Of a DNA stretch of 64,000 nucleotides, positions 30,736 to 43,044 are shown in pieces. The notes under the pieces were generated by a model. It searched no databases. It worked only from the letters and a program-made list of their open reading frames with translations, and was not told the DNA's origin. Source of the DNA: Brassica napus (taxonomy: Eukaryota; Streptophyta; Magnoliopsida; Brassicales; Brassicaceae); assembly GCF_020379485.1 (NCBI RefSeq), contig NC_063439.1, positions 17,822,598 to 17,886,597 of the forward strand. Direction: 5' to 3'. A program made the translations under genes and the position numbers. The first letter of the stretch is position 1, and each line of letters opens with the position of its first letter.

Positions 30736-31120
30736 AGTAAATGTCTACAAAAATGGATGCACTTTCTCCCAACCATACCATTGATCTTGTACCAAGACAA
30801 CCACATCTTAATGTAGTTGGTTGCAGATCGATCTACAAGAACAAATTTCATACAATTGGAACTCACAAGCATTGCAAATCTAGACTTGTTGCGAAAGGTT
30901 ACAATCAGGAGTTTGGACGAGATAACACTGAAATATTTAGTCCAATAATAAAGACTATGACTCTCCGCCTTGCTCTTGATGCCGTTTTAAGCAATTCAAT
31001 AACTTGATGTTAACAACGCTTTTCTTCAAAGAACCTAGACATAAAATGTATATATGGAGCATCCTCTAGGTTTCATTGACACTGACATACCAAATTATGT
31101 TTGCAAACTGAAGAAAGAGA
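30736..31120 (+). pseudogene. Copia reverse transcriptase, part 1
   Basis: MDALSPNHTIDLVPRQPHLN, then CRSIYKNKFHTIGTHKHCKS, RLVAKGYNQEFGRDNTEIFS, PIIKTMTLRLALDAVL and, after a frame change, YVCKLKKEIY. The frame is cut by the solo LTR at 31126; the next codons (GLKQAHSAWY in consensus order) appear after it at 32976. Confidence 0.85.
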
Positions 31121-32975
31121 TATATTGTGACACCTCTGATCGTAGATGACCCGAAATGAAACGGTCGATGTTCATGTTCCTCGATGATCGATCCGAGGTT
31201 CTAAAAATACATCTGATTGCCTTAGACCAACAACCAAAGAACACCAATGCTCCAATCGTATATCACTCTAGGCTTCTCAACCCGAAAAAACCAATATATG
31301 ATTGTTAGTTCGTCCGAACATGGACTAATATCATATGGAAACCGTACTGTAAAAACATTCTTTATATATCGTTCAAAAGCATCTTACAAATTTTGTTATA
31401 AATTAACCTCGAGGTTTTCGGTCAACAAATCTTATACATAAGAAATATCAAAAAGACTTTGCAAGGATAATAAAACTACCGCTGGAAAATATTGTTCCTT
31501 CCGGTCCTAGAGTAAGGTATCCCGCCAATTGGTTACATGTATCACAAATGTGTCATGAGTAACTAGTTTACTTAGTGAGCATAGTCCCACACCCCAACGT
31601 ATATTAATAATATCTCGAGCAATCAACTCCATTTGTATGTACTGGAAATATATTCCATAACTAATAAAAAAACATATATAAGACCTATCATTCCATCGAC
31701 GTTAATCTTATCTTAAAGATCACCTCTACGACACCCGCTATTCACTCATACTTATTATATATATATATATACTAAACTCGGAAAACCACCAAGGCTAACT
31801 GAGCTTAGAGGGAAATAAATATAACCACCATCTCCATTAGATATTCCAATATCGAACATCTAACGCTGCATATGCAGTTACACGGCCTCCAGGGTGCGAC
31901 CCCATCATCGTGTCTTCGTTACCTTGTTCTGTATCGCGGTAAATTTCGGAAGAATGAGTATACAATAAGACTTCACATATTTATACTCATATATTAATAA
32001 TATACATATATATTAATACCTGAGAAAAAGTACTAAGGTTCGGAATAAACCTATACGACCATTCATAAATATTTATTAAGTGCTTATATTAAATAAACAC
32101 CTCACCAATTCAATATTGATCAAGAGACAAAACCTATCAATCATCTACATTCAGTACGTTCAATAAAAAAATATTCATTCACTGCTCATCAACCATCTAT
32201 CTAGACTCTGCTTTGATTATATGAGATTGGCTAAGGAAGACTAGACTCAAGTTTAAGCTAATCACACTCCACTTCCCGTACACTTCAGATTCAAAACGAC
32301 AACCAATAAGGATCCGGTTGATCCTACCATTGTCCTACACCAACAAGGGGTAAGAAATCAAAATGGTTGGAGCGGACTGGTACAGCAAGGTGTCTCAGCC
32401 TTCTGACCCAATCAACTCACAGCTTGATAAACTCGGTTGGATTCTTCTTTAAGTTGAGAAATCTCTTAACCTTATGCTGTCTCACATGACCAGACTGAAG
32501 TAAGATGATGAAAATTAAATCACCCATGACCAGACTGTCTAACAGGACGTCCAGGAGGAGAGATGATAATAAGTTGCTTCAGGTCAGGGTTTTCTCTTTA
32601 CACAAGGCAAGGCTGAGAGAGACATGTGGTGAGCTGCTTCATCACTCTCAACAGCCAAGCAGTTCTCCTTTCCCTCACATGTAGAAAGCTGCAAGCAGCT
32701 GAAAGTATTCCCGACCAGTTCTCTATTAAGTTTTCACGTCCATCGGTTCTCATCTTGGTTTTGTATAAACTCGTCCAACTTAAATAAAACCTGACCATAA
32801 ATAATTAACACTCGGCCATAACTATCAAGGAAATATCTTTCGGCCACAAGACAGTCCCTTCGGGACATTAATTCACCGGGTCAATTTTTAATTATGGTCC
32901 AACCAACTCCAAACTGGTCGAGCGGGATTTTTCTCGACCAAAGTCCTATCCGCTCGTGAGGGGTTTTACATATAC
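31121..32975 (+). mobile_element. Solo LTR (probable Gypsy type), inside copia RT
   Basis: The element is 31126-32970 (1845 bp), begins TGTGACACCTCTGATC and ends GGGGTTTTACA. It is flanked by TATAT (31121-31125) and TATAC (32971-32975), a 5-bp TSD with one mismatch. The copia RT frame joins across it (KLKKEIY ... LKQAHSAWY). The long, non-coding TG...CA body suggests a solo LTR. Gypsy assignment is by LTR length and start only. Confidence 0.75.
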
Positions 32976-34062
32976 AGACTCAAACAAGCTCATAGCGCGT
33001 GGTACACAAAGCTTTGTAACTTTTTGTTGAGTCTCAGATTCTGCAACTCTTAGCTGATACTTCACTCTTCGTTCTAAACTGGGGTACAGAAATCATCTAT
33101 CTCCTCATCTACGTAGATGGTATATTAGTCACAGGAAATACTGCATCCGGAATTAAGCGGATCCTTTAATTACTAACTGATTAGTTATCAGTTAACGATG
33201 ATGAGGATCTAAATTATTTTCTTGGAGTCAAAGTTCACCAGACATCGAAATGTCTTCATCTCAGCCAACGAAAATACATACTCGATCTACTGCAAAAGTA
33301 TAATATAACGAATGCCAAACCAGTAACGACGCATGTGGCATCTTTTCTTTGGAACAATGCTTTCTGGCCCGTCATATTTCAGAAAACTCATTGGAATCCC
33401 TCAGTATCTTCTATTCACCAGACTTGACATCGCTTATGCAGTCAACAAGCTCTCTCAGTCCATGCATAAACCTATCGATGATCACTGGCAAGTAGCCAAA
33501 CGCATATTGAGATATCTAGCTGGCATGCCCACCCTTGGCATCTTCTTCTTTGCTACTAACAAACTGGTTCTCCATTGATACTCAAATGTAGATGGAGCGG
33601 GCGACTCATATGATTTTGTCTCAACAAACTCCTACATCATTTACCTTGGACATCATCTGATATCATGGGCTTCAAAGGAACAGAACGGGGTAGCTCGTTC
33701 TTTTATTGAAGCAACTTTTATTGAAGCAAAGGCTGAGCTGTTGCTAATGCTACCTTGGAAATTACATGGATCTGCACTCTCCTTAGAGAACTTGGAATTG
33801 GACTGCCTTTATATTCTCTACTACCCTGTGATAATGTTGGTGCCACTTTCTTATGCGCAAATCATGTTTTTCACTCGCGGATGAAGAACATTGCTATTGA
33901 CTATCACTTCGTACGTGGACAAGTCCAAAAAGGTGCTCTAGAAGTATCTCATGTCAACACACGTGATCAACTAGCTGATGCTCTGAAAAAACTACAGTTA
34001 TGTGTGCGCTTCTTAGAACTACAAAACAAGATTGGAGTTACTTCGGACACTCTATCTTGTGG
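32976..34062 (+). pseudogene. Copia reverse transcriptase part 2 and RNase H
   Basis: After the solo LTR: LKQAHSAWY, LADTSLFVL, IIYLLIYVDGILVTG, then DLNYFLGVKVHQTSKCLHLS, QRKYILDLLQKYNI, TRLDIAYAVNKLSQSMHKP, HWQVAKRILRYLAGMPTLGI, RNase H pieces and IDYHFVRGQVQKGALEVSHV. The RT active-site box normally YVDD reads YVDG, so one catalytic aspartate is lost. Several stops and frameshifts are present. The frame ends just before the 3' LTR. Confidence 0.88.
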
Positions 34063-34066
34063 GACA

Positions 34067-34206
34067 TGTTGGAGATATGATTGTGATCTCCGTATATTAC
34101 GTAGTCAAGATCCAATGTTTTAGGAATCAATTGTTATTAGCTAACACCTAAAGCTCATGTATATAAGGCAGATTGCATTGTACATTATTTACACAATCTA
34201 TTATAT
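34067..34206 (+). repeat. Copia 3' LTR
   Basis: Begins TGTTGGAGATATG after a purine-rich stretch (34060-34064) and aligns in order with the 5' LTR. The right end has diverged, so 34206 is approximate. Confidence 0.72.
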
Positions 34207-34500
34207 TATTTGAGAAGTAATTTTGCTGATAATTCAAATTATCTATAATCTTAGACTGAATCATTAGCTTTAATAAGAAAAAATTAATCATTAATTTTAA
34301 TAAATATTTTCGTAATTATCTCCATAAAATATCTGTCATTATATTTAATATAATTAATTAATGGATATTAACTTATGATGAGTCATTAATTTTAAATGAT
34401 TTTTCTAATTTGTCAAGTTCTTCATAATTTTAGGATGATAAATTAGCTTTAAAAAACAACTTTCTGAATCATTAATTTAAAAAATGTTTTTAGTAATTAT

Positions 34501-34502
<2 letters not shown>
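34207..34502. other. AT-rich intergenic DNA
   Basis: No gene seen. It contains the word TTCAATATAATTAATTA, repeated with variations to about 34710. Confidence 0.45.

Positions 34503-34563
<61 letters not shown>
34503..34563. repeat. (TA)n microsatellite
   Basis: About 30 uninterrupted TA units. The flanks (gataaa/atcattatattcaatataatt) recur at 34330-34360 and 34685-34710, so the microsatellite sits in a short tandem repeat of AT-rich DNA. Confidence 0.95.
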
Positions 34564-34566
<3 letters not shown>

Positions 34567-35394
34567 TTATATTCAATATAATTAATTAGTGGATGTTAAC
34601 TTAGAATGAGTCAGGAATTTTTATAAACAATATTCTAAGTAATTAATCTTAATAACCAATTTTTAAGGATTATATATGTATATTTGTCATTATATTCAAT
34701 ATAATTAATTAATGATAAACAGTACGTACATAAGCTCTCAGGAAAAATAATATTTTCTTTCAATGAAATATTTTTAAGAGGAAACATGTTTGAAATGGAT
34801 ATTATGATCTATGATTACTATGAGGCTTTTATGTGGTTTAGTGTAAAAATAAATAAAAGATTTTTAAATACCAATGTATTAATTATTTATGTTGTGTTGC
34901 CATAGAAAAATTTCAAACTACATTTTAGAGCACCACCTATTTTATTGTTAGAACTTATTTATAACAAAGATGAAAAGAAGAATCACTGAATAATAAATCT
35001 TGAATTTTTGAAAGATCTAACATCTAAATATTCTTAAGAACACTATCTAAACAAAAGTAAATTTTAAAACTACTGAACTAAAGCTAAACCAATCATAATT
35101 ATAAAAACATCATCACTTTTCAATCTTAAATTAAATTTCACTAAAGTCAATCCATTAACTCAATCAAACGTAAAATTATACTTTCGAAAAGAATAATTAT
35201 ACATAGATAGTGAGAAAAATAAAGTCACCCAACAAGCAATCAAAAATTGGTTAAAAACACTAATAAATTATTTAATAAAATAATTAATTGAATATTTTAT
35301 CTAATTAAATATTTTAGATTTAAATACAAAATTTATAAATTAACATAAAATTGGATATATATATTAGTCTATAAAAGGTGCAGAATTTCACCTA
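34564..35394. other. AT-rich intergenic DNA
   Basis: No gene seen. An 'agtctataaaaggtgcag' string at about 35368 resembles a Helitron 5' end or a TATA region, but no partner was found. Confidence 0.45.
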
Positions 35395-36110
35395 GTTAAT
35401 ATAGATTCTTTCAATCTCGACGCGGTCTCAGTGGTCTATCTTTCCTATGTCCTCCTCTACTCGGTTTGGTTCAAGATCTCCACTGATACTTGGCAAAGTT
35501 TTTTGGAGTCTTGCTCTTGGTTCTTATTATGTCAACTTTTTCTGTTTGTCACCGGAGCAATCTTCAGTCTTGGTGAAATTCATCGTCTTTTGAATCTTGG
35601 AAGCGAGACAAAGATTTGGTAACTTCGAACGTTTTTAGTTTTCAGACTCTCCTCTGTGACTCCTTTTGGCATGTAAACATAACCCAGTATATTGGTTGAT
35701 CATTTGTCTCCCTTGGCAGTGTTGTTCACTGTTCCTATTGTATGTCTCAAGAGCCTACTCTGGTTTTTCAAGCAGTCGTGGTCTCAGGCCCGATTTTTGT
35801 TCTTTGTTCTTTTATGTCGCTTGAAAGGATATGGTTTGCGCTTTGGTCATCGTAGCCATCAGGTATGGTTATTGGATTTCTTTTCTTTTTGCGCTTCATA
35901 GACTATGGAATCTTCGACTATGAGGAGAGTGGGATGCTTTTGGCTCTTACTCGGATTAACTTGGGTGCAGTGGTAACGACGAAAGGATCTGCAGTTGCGC
36001 GCGCAGCTTGGTTATGTCGTCTGAATAATTAAATCTACCAAATTCATTATTGTACCTATCTTTTGCTATACTCGAGTTTGTAAGGTCTTGTAATGATGCT
36101 CTTTGGGGAA
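35395..36110 (+). other. Unclassified transcript-like segment, possibly a retroposed sequence
   Basis: About 700 bp with higher GC and a T/C-rich plus strand, no long frame, ending in a 3'-UTR-like stretch (TTGTAATGATGCTCTTT, then AATATTAATATATAT and a short A-run at about 36142-36146). The style resembles the non-coding end of a LINE or a retroposed transcript. I cannot name it. Confidence 0.3.
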
Positions 36111-36597
36111 AATATTAATATATATCTTTCAGTTTTGAAAAATATAGCATCTAATGTTCTAAATTTAAAATATTCAGTAGCAATCTCTCTTGTTAAAACA
36201 TAATCATTTTTTTGGACCCAACTGGTTTTTGTAAATTTTAAAAATAAATATACTTTTCTAATATATAGTTAAACCCACCCTTATTTAGTTATTACTCCCT
36301 CCCTTTAATTTCTACTATTGTTATTGTATGGGGTTGGAATCGTGGACTACCTATTTTAGAAATAACATGTTAAACATCAGTAGTATGCAAGAACATTATG
36401 TTAAAGCAGTATGAAAATATGTAGGGTTCAATAGATTATGTCATATTTATAATACACGAGAGTTAACATTATGACATCCCTATTATTTAAAATCCAAATC
36501 GAAATAATCATGTTAGGACAAAATATACATAATATCGATAGGTTTATAAAGTAACTGGTTCACGAATTCAAATGTTTTTTTAAATCTGATAAAGTAA
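36111..36597. other. AT-rich intergenic DNA
   Basis: No gene seen. Confidence 0.5.
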
Positions 36598-37074
36598 CTT
36601 GTTTTTCGCTTGTCCTTACAGTTACATGGTTTGGATTCGAGTAACAGGGAGACTTCTTAGCCGGATAATTTTCGATTGGCAAAACACTGTTACAAGGATG
36701 CAGTGTGGTCGTGGCTCTAATCTAGATAAAGTTTTGGAGAGAATGGCTTTTCAAATGACTATATACCATATATGGCAAGAGAGAAACGCACGAAGGCATG
36801 ACAAAGCTTGGATATCGATGGAAAAACTAGCACATCAGATTATAAAACTATGAGAAACAAAATCTTATCTCTTAAATATTTGTATGAGAGCAAGTTGGAA
36901 GGTCTGGTGTGGCGTTGGTTTGAAGTCACAAGCTGAATTTCAGTTTTGTTTAATTCATTCATAGGTTTTTTCATTTAAATTACCGCTTAGAAGGTAGCTA
37001 GTTAAGTGCAATTCATCATGTAAATTCCTATTCTTTGTTTATTATCAATAAATTTGAAATTTCATCAAAAAAAA
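36598..37074 (+). pseudogene. LINE ORF2 C-terminal scrap with 3' UTR
   Basis: LFFACPYSYMVWIRVTGRLL, then DKVLERMAFQMTIYHIWQER and NARRHDKAWISMEKLAHQII is the zf-RVT C-terminus of an L1-type LINE. Then come a short 3' UTR and an A-run at about 37066-37073. The insertion is strongly 5' truncated. No TSD could be found. Confidence 0.82.
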
Positions 37075-37653
37075 TTGTCAAGTTTATCTTTTTTCACTTG
37101 GTCAACAATTGTAATGCTATGAAAATACACAAATAATATAATTTTAATGTTGGAACATAAGAGTATACCTACATAGGGGGTGGAAATGGGATGTGAATTT
37201 GTAATAATTGTTAAAATTCCCAAATTCTACTTTTATTGGTTAATTAATTTTTACTTTCTTATTAAAATCTAGTATTATTGGTTTTATGATTATTTAACGA
37301 TTTTATAATTCCATCAAATCTAGGGTTTTGGTACTTGAATTTTAGACAATTTTATTCTTAAAAAACAATTCAAAAATCTTGCATATATTCTCTAGATTCT
37401 TAAAATCATTATACTAAAAAACTTTTATTTTTTTTAAATACGAAAAGCTCTTTAAAATTCTTTACAAATTTAGAAAATCTCTTGATTTTTATAATCAACT
37501 ATTTCTACATAAATTCTACTCTCACTAACCGTTCCATAATTTCTACTAAAATAATCGATAAATTCTGTAATAATTTTTTAAAATTACGTAACAAAATAAT
37601 GTACAAAAGAATTCAAAACACAAACTCATATTAACGTTGTATTATAACTAAAC
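37075..37653. other. AT-rich DNA, probably the body of a Helitron
   Basis: No coding sequence. It leads directly into the Helitron 3' terminus at 37654-37691 and probably belongs to that element, whose 5' end I could not locate. Confidence 0.4.
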
Positions 37654-37691
37654 GCAATCCGCGTTTCGTAGCAGCACGGATCATGATCTAG
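37654..37691 (+). mobile_element. Helitron 3' terminus
   Basis: ATCCG...CGGAT forms a short hairpin, followed within about 12 bp by ATCTAG|T, the CTRR-T terminus of Helitrons inserted at an A/T site. Confidence 0.65.
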
Positions 37692-37765
37692 TATATATCA
37701 AGATTACAAAGATTCTATTACTTTGTGTATTTCGAATGATTCTAGATACATATACAAAAAGTGCG

Positions 37766-38821
37766 TTAAGAGCATCTCCAAAAGAAACTCTATAACTTCA
37801 AATATGAAGTTTATTGCTTTCCAAAAAAGAACTTTAAAACTTCAAATGATCTGTATTTGAAGTTTCACTACTCAAAACTTCATATTTTATTTGCATTTTG
37901 GTTCCTACAATACACATCACATTCATGATCCATAAACATTTTCTCGTTTATTGCTTTAATCCTTAAAAAATTATATCTCATAAATATTTTAAATTTTGTT
38001 TACAGAATTTAAGTTTTACACATAAAATTAAATAAAACTTTAAAATATGATTTAAAATATTTTAAATTAGATTTAGACAACAATAATATACAAAAGAAAC
38101 TTAACAAAAAAGCTTTTAAAAATTACACGAAGCTATAACAATTACACAAATTTAAATATTACAATAACACTAATAGTCAGGTAAGTTTGATCCGGAACCT
38201 TCAAAAATTTCAAATATTGTCTCTTTTTTTTGTAAATAAAGATGGTTGTTGTTGTTGTTGTTTTTGATGTCTTTTTTTGTACAATTCTTTCTTGTTCATA
38301 TCGAATATATTCATGAGTATTAATATCATCAATAAAAATTAGTCTTTTAACAAAATTTTATGTTTCTCTTTTACTTTATTGTTCTGATCTAATGTATTTA
38401 CAAATGTTCATACCACTTGGTTTCAATAACTTTCTTAATCTATAAAGTAAAAATGAGGAGAGCTATTTTTACTTCAAAATGGACTAGTAGATCATATATG
38501 CATTACGAAAATTATTTTATGGAATAATATAGTATTTTGTTTGAAGTTTAAGATTAATTAAGGTATTTTATTTAAAATTTTAGGTTTTAATATAATATTT
38601 TATTAATTAATATTGTTGTAATATGTTTATATATGTGTTAGTTATTTATAAAAATTATATGAATTCAAATTAGTTATGAAAAATATAAGAACCATATTTT
38701 AAAATACAAATAGTTTTGAAGTTGAGTTTGAAGTTTTTTTTTTGAAAAAAAATACCCTTAAACTTTAAATATATAATTTTGAGAACTTCAAAATAGTATT
38801 TGTTTTTGGAGATGCTGTTAA
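37766..38821. mobile_element. Harbinger-like MITE, about 1.05 kb
   Basis: Terminal inverted repeats GAGCATCTCCAAAAG (37770) and, on the other strand, CAGCATCTCCAAAAAC (ending 38817). The inverted similarity continues inward (ACTCTATAACTTCAAA / TACTATTTTGAAGTTC). TTAA flanks both ends (37766-37769, 38818-38821), consistent with a TTA/TAA Harbinger duplication. The interior is AT-rich and non-coding. Confidence 0.68.
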
Positions 38822-38871
38822 GAATCAAAACTACTAATTTAGCTAAGCGCGTATAGCATAGACAAAAATAT

Positions 38872-40989
38872 TCTACTATATAAAAGGGACTAAATTCAAG
38901 GCTTTTGGGACTATCCACCTCAGCCAAAATATTCTCATCCAAAAAGAATTAGAAATATATGTCATTTAGAAGATAATTAACTAACATACGACTTTTGATA
39001 TTTCTAGAAATTTCAAATTTGTAACTGCTAATTTATTAATAGAATCATATATCTATATTGAATTATGTTATATTTTTAATCGTTAGACTTCAAGGGTAAA
39101 TAAATTGTTAATTTATAATATATATAGTTTATAACTTTATATTGTAGTTATAAATAAAGAGAAAATAACCGGGGAGGGTGAAGAAGCTCATGTAAAATTA
39201 TGTAATTAAAATGGTAAAATAGTGAGTATGATGAGGTGAATCTAAGAAAATTTGTTGTACAAATTATGGTGCTTTCTTCGTCCACTATAATGATTTAAAA
39301 TAAAATATATATTCACACAAATAAGTCAATATTTGTTGTTTTTTTTTTGTAAGATGTTAAGATTATCATTTTCTGAAAGGTTACACTGTTGTTTTTAAAC
39401 AACTTATTACAGCAAGAAAACAAAAACAACCAACAACAACTCAAGGTAAAAAAAGCCGTAAGGAAGTCTTATACAAAAAAAGATAAAAAGAAGTAGAGAA
39501 GAGGAGAAAGAAGAACTTGCCGGGTAACAGAGGAGACAGTCACGCATCATATGGTCGAGAGAGGCAAGGATGACTGATGAAGGTGAGGAGACAGCTGTGA
39601 ACACACGAGCATTACGCTCTTTCCACATCAGGTAGATGGCTGACTGAAAGTAGAGCTTGATGACTGGAGTAGCATGTGCATCTGCGTTGACGCGAGGTTG
39701 ATTGATCCAGGCTGCAACAGAGTGTAGATCAGCCGGAGGAGAAATCCAATTTCAGCAGCAAAAGGCTCCCATATCAAGCGAGAGAAAGAGCACTCAAAGA
39801 AGAAATGATGGTGAGTCTCTATTTCCATATTACAAAGGACACACGTTCCTGAGACATTTAACCTCCAACGCCTCAAGCGATCCTTGGTTGGCAGTCTTCT
39901 CCGCAAAGCCAGCCATGATATAAACGCATTACATGGAATATATTCCTTGAACCAAATAGTCTTGTGCCAATATTTGTTGTTGATAGTGTTTATATTCTTT
40001 TCTGACATTAGTATCCATATTTTTTAGTAAACTTATCCAAAGAGATTAGTTTGTGGAGATAACCAAACGAGGATTATAGTGTTTACTTTGGAAAAAATAA
40101 TAGGTTGAATGATAGATGGCGTGCGTGCTTTTTCACATGGAAATCTGCACATATATTAAAATTGTAAGATTTGAATCATAGAGAAAATATAGTATATATG
40201 ACTGAAGTTGGGCCATTCCGAAACTAAAGATGGCTAAAAATTTTCTTTGTCAAAATGCATAGATGTGAATCTTATATGAATAGAGTTTTCCATTGCTTAT
40301 AGCAGTGTAATAAACTCCGTGTGTAAAGGAGAAAAAATGTTATATAAGTGAAAACAAAAATTATGAATTTTTTTCTTGTGCCTATAGGCTCTTCGCAATT
40401 TGAAGAAGAAAGAACATATTGTGTGAAAATCTTTGGCTCGGTCAAATTTTATCCAGTTGTTTATAAAATTGTTGTTATCTGATTCATGTAATTTTTCAGT
40501 GTTGATTTAAAAGCCCAAAAAATCCATCTATACTGACTTTTTGATATTTTTTTCTGTGATTTGAATTTAAAAAGAGATAAAACTTTCGATAAGTTATGTA
40601 AACTCAGAACAAGTATTTAGCTTTAGAAAGCATTTACATGTTTTAAACTTATAATATATACATATATAATGTTTAAAATTATGCATATAAAACCTGTGTA
40701 AAATGTGCCTGAATATGTTTCTCTTCTTTAATGTGTTAATCGTACTATATATAACATTATTTTAAAATTCAAAAAGTTTATGTCACATATAAAAAACCAT
40801 CAATAAAAAATATAATTCTCCATCTACAACAAGAAAAATGAAAAATTATAAACATATAAATTTAAATTAAAAAAAAACTAACATTGGAAAAACAAGAAGT
40901 TCATGTAAAAAACAAAACCGACAAATAATATTATAAATAAAATAAATTTATAAAACACAATTCGCGCGAAACGCAGAAAAAATCTCTAG
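38872..40989 (+). mobile_element. Helitron, non-autonomous, 2.1 kb
   Basis: The 5' end TCTACTATATAAAAGGGAC follows a T-rich flank. The 3' end has the hairpin TTCGCGCGAA (about 40961-40970) followed by ATCTCTAG|T at 40986-40989. It carries no Rep/helicase gene. A LINE scrap (39341-39967) lies inside with its own TSD, so it arrived later. Confidence 0.65.
39327..39981 (-). mobile_element. 5'-truncated LINE with perfect 14-bp TSD
   Basis: CAATATTTGTTGTT occurs at 39327-39340 and 39968-39981. Between them, on the minus strand, are LINE zf-RVT coding fragments (WHKTIWFKEYIPCNAFISWL, RRRLPTKDRLRRWRLNVSGT, CVLCNMEIETHHHFFFEC, then MWKERNARVF after a frameshift), a 3' UTR and an A-run (plus-strand T10 at about 39339-39349). 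The first in-frame ATG lies outside the LINE, in the host Helitron, so that start is meaningless. The 3' UTR resembles that of the LINE at 12303. Confidence 0.93.
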
Positions 40990-43044
40990 TACATGTAACA
41001 AGAAGTCGCATGGAAACACAGTTTACGATAAATTGACAAAAGAAAATTATTACTAAATAATGAGTGTCGGCGTCAATAAACGCGTTGATTAATGTGAACA
41101 TTAGTTAATTTTCTTGGCTGCCACTGAAGCATACTTATGTTGAACGTAAACTGGTTTATGTTGATTCGAATCAGACGGATGAAAGGAAAATGGTTAAAAG
41201 ATACTCCTTCTGTTTTTTAATATTATATATTATAATTTTTTCACATATTTTAATGAAACACATTAAATTTACATAATTTTTTATGTTTATCTTTGTTCCA
41301 TAATTTTAAACCAATAAAAATTTAGTAAATATAATTAAGTTTTTGAAATTTACAATTAGTTAATAAAAAATGTTTTGAAAATGTAAAAAATAGATCTTTT
41401 TATAACAAATTTTTTTTCTAGAATATATAATATTAAGAAACAGAGGGAAATGATTTACACCAATTGTTATAAATTTAAACGAAACGGATGGCAATCATTT
41501 CTAGAAAACAGAGAGTTTATAACCATTTATTATAAACTGCTGGTTAAAGTCGCAAAAGTCTGCTCAACAACCAGAAAGTGTTATAAAAAGGTGGATTAAT
41601 TTGATGGAAAAGTAACAAAACCATTATGATTACTCTTGTAACAAAGGACAGTGGTGACGCACTAACGAGAAGTGAAAGATGCTAATGACATACTAAAATA
41701 ATGTACATTTCATAGTTTAAAGAACATACGCTTTACGGAAAAATCGATCAATTCACACATCGATAGACAATTGCAGTTTCGATCGGTACATAAATACGGA
41801 TTCGGTACTAAAACATACATCAACACATAATATATACAAATTTCATATACAAACAAAGATAATTAAGTTTATACATACATTGACCGTATGTAGATTAAAT
41901 ATATTTTACATTTTAAATAATTAATCTCACTATAAAAACAGCTAAACTGGAGTTTTTTTAGAGGTGCCATATAGGAAAAAAAATTGAAAACCAATCTGCC
42001 ATGTTATCCCGGACTGGGCTTGAAAGACCAACTTTCGCAATCTATTATTACTAAATTTCAGAGTCTATTTACACCATTCTCAGCATTCCATTTTAACAGC
42101 CCATTATTATTCAGATACTAAAGGCACTAACCCATTATTACTCATATACTAAAAGCCCTAAAACATAATCCCTAGTTAATTAATACTAAAAGCTCTAAAA
42201 CATATAATTCCTTAAAAACTAAAGATCACTCATCCTCACCCTAACCCTAATCACCGACTCCATCTCATCGTGATTCTCTTCATCTTCAACTTAAATATTA
42301 TCATTTTTGAATGAAAACATTATTATTATTGAAATATTAATTATTTATCCTAAACTCTAATAAACAAAATATACAAGTTGTTAATGCACTCTATTGTTTG
42401 CAAAAAAGTTTTTCATATTATTTCCCTTTTTCATTTAATGCACAAATACAAATGTAGATTTTTCTTTTATCTAGAAGATGTTTTTTAATTTAACATACAA
42501 ATTATAAACCGTTTGACCATCTTTATCATAAATTTGGTTATATATATATATATTTAGTTTTAATATATTATTCATTATTTACATCTTATTAGTTTTAAAC
42601 CATACAAAAACATATATTAATTGCATATTTTAAAACTTACTTTATATTTTAAAACGATTAAAGTCACAATGACCAATTATTTTCCAGCACCACCAAAAAC
42701 TCGAAAAATCCTATACAACCGAAATTTTATTTCCATATATTATTAAATTTTATTTGTTTATAATATGTTATAAAAACAAAACAAAAACAAAATTGTGATA
42801 AAGAAGGAAAGTTTTGATAGAATGACCAAAATGTTTCATTTAATAGGTAAAATGACCCTTATACCCTAGATATATAAAATTTAATTAAAAATATTAAAAA
42901 ACATTAAAATAAAAAAATAATTAAGTAATAGTCTTAGATTATACGTTTTCAAAATACAATTTTTTTAAATAATTTTTTTACTTGATTTTTTAATTGCTAT
43001 TTTTCTCTATTTTTGTTTTCAATTTATCTTTTTGTAATTCTAGC
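40990..43044. other. Long AT-rich intergenic stretch
   Basis: No gene seen. A 'gtcggcgtcaataaacgcg' string at 41068-41086 resembles part of the inverted-repeat element at 19196-19450. An ACCCTAACCCTAATC string at 42239 is too short to be an interstitial telomere. Confidence 0.5.

Larger units (their letters stand above)
26426..34206 (+). mobile_element. Dead Ty1/copia retrotransposon, split by two solo LTRs
   Basis: The 5' LTR (26426-26562), primer-binding site, gag, protease, integrase, RT, RNase H and 3' LTR (34067-about 34206) occur in the correct copia order. Two later insertions (27321-28674 and 31126-32970) interrupt gag and RT, and the reading frames continue on either side. Without them the element is about 4.6 kb. 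Many stops and frameshifts. The exact right edge and TSD are not resolved. Confidence 0.9.

Noticed and set aside
36598..37074. TSD for the LINE scrap
   Set aside because: Compared both flanks; no repeated word longer than 4-5 bases at the expected positions.
38670..38942. 90-codon minus-strand open frame
   Set aside because: Very AT-rich (I, K, N, F, Y codons), overlaps the MITE right end; fortuitous.
39702..39923. 73-codon plus-strand open frame
   Set aside because: Antisense to LINE zf-RVT coding sequence.
42239..42254. Possible interstitial telomere (ACCCTAACCCTAATC)
   Set aside because: Only two imperfect units; expected by chance in this composition.
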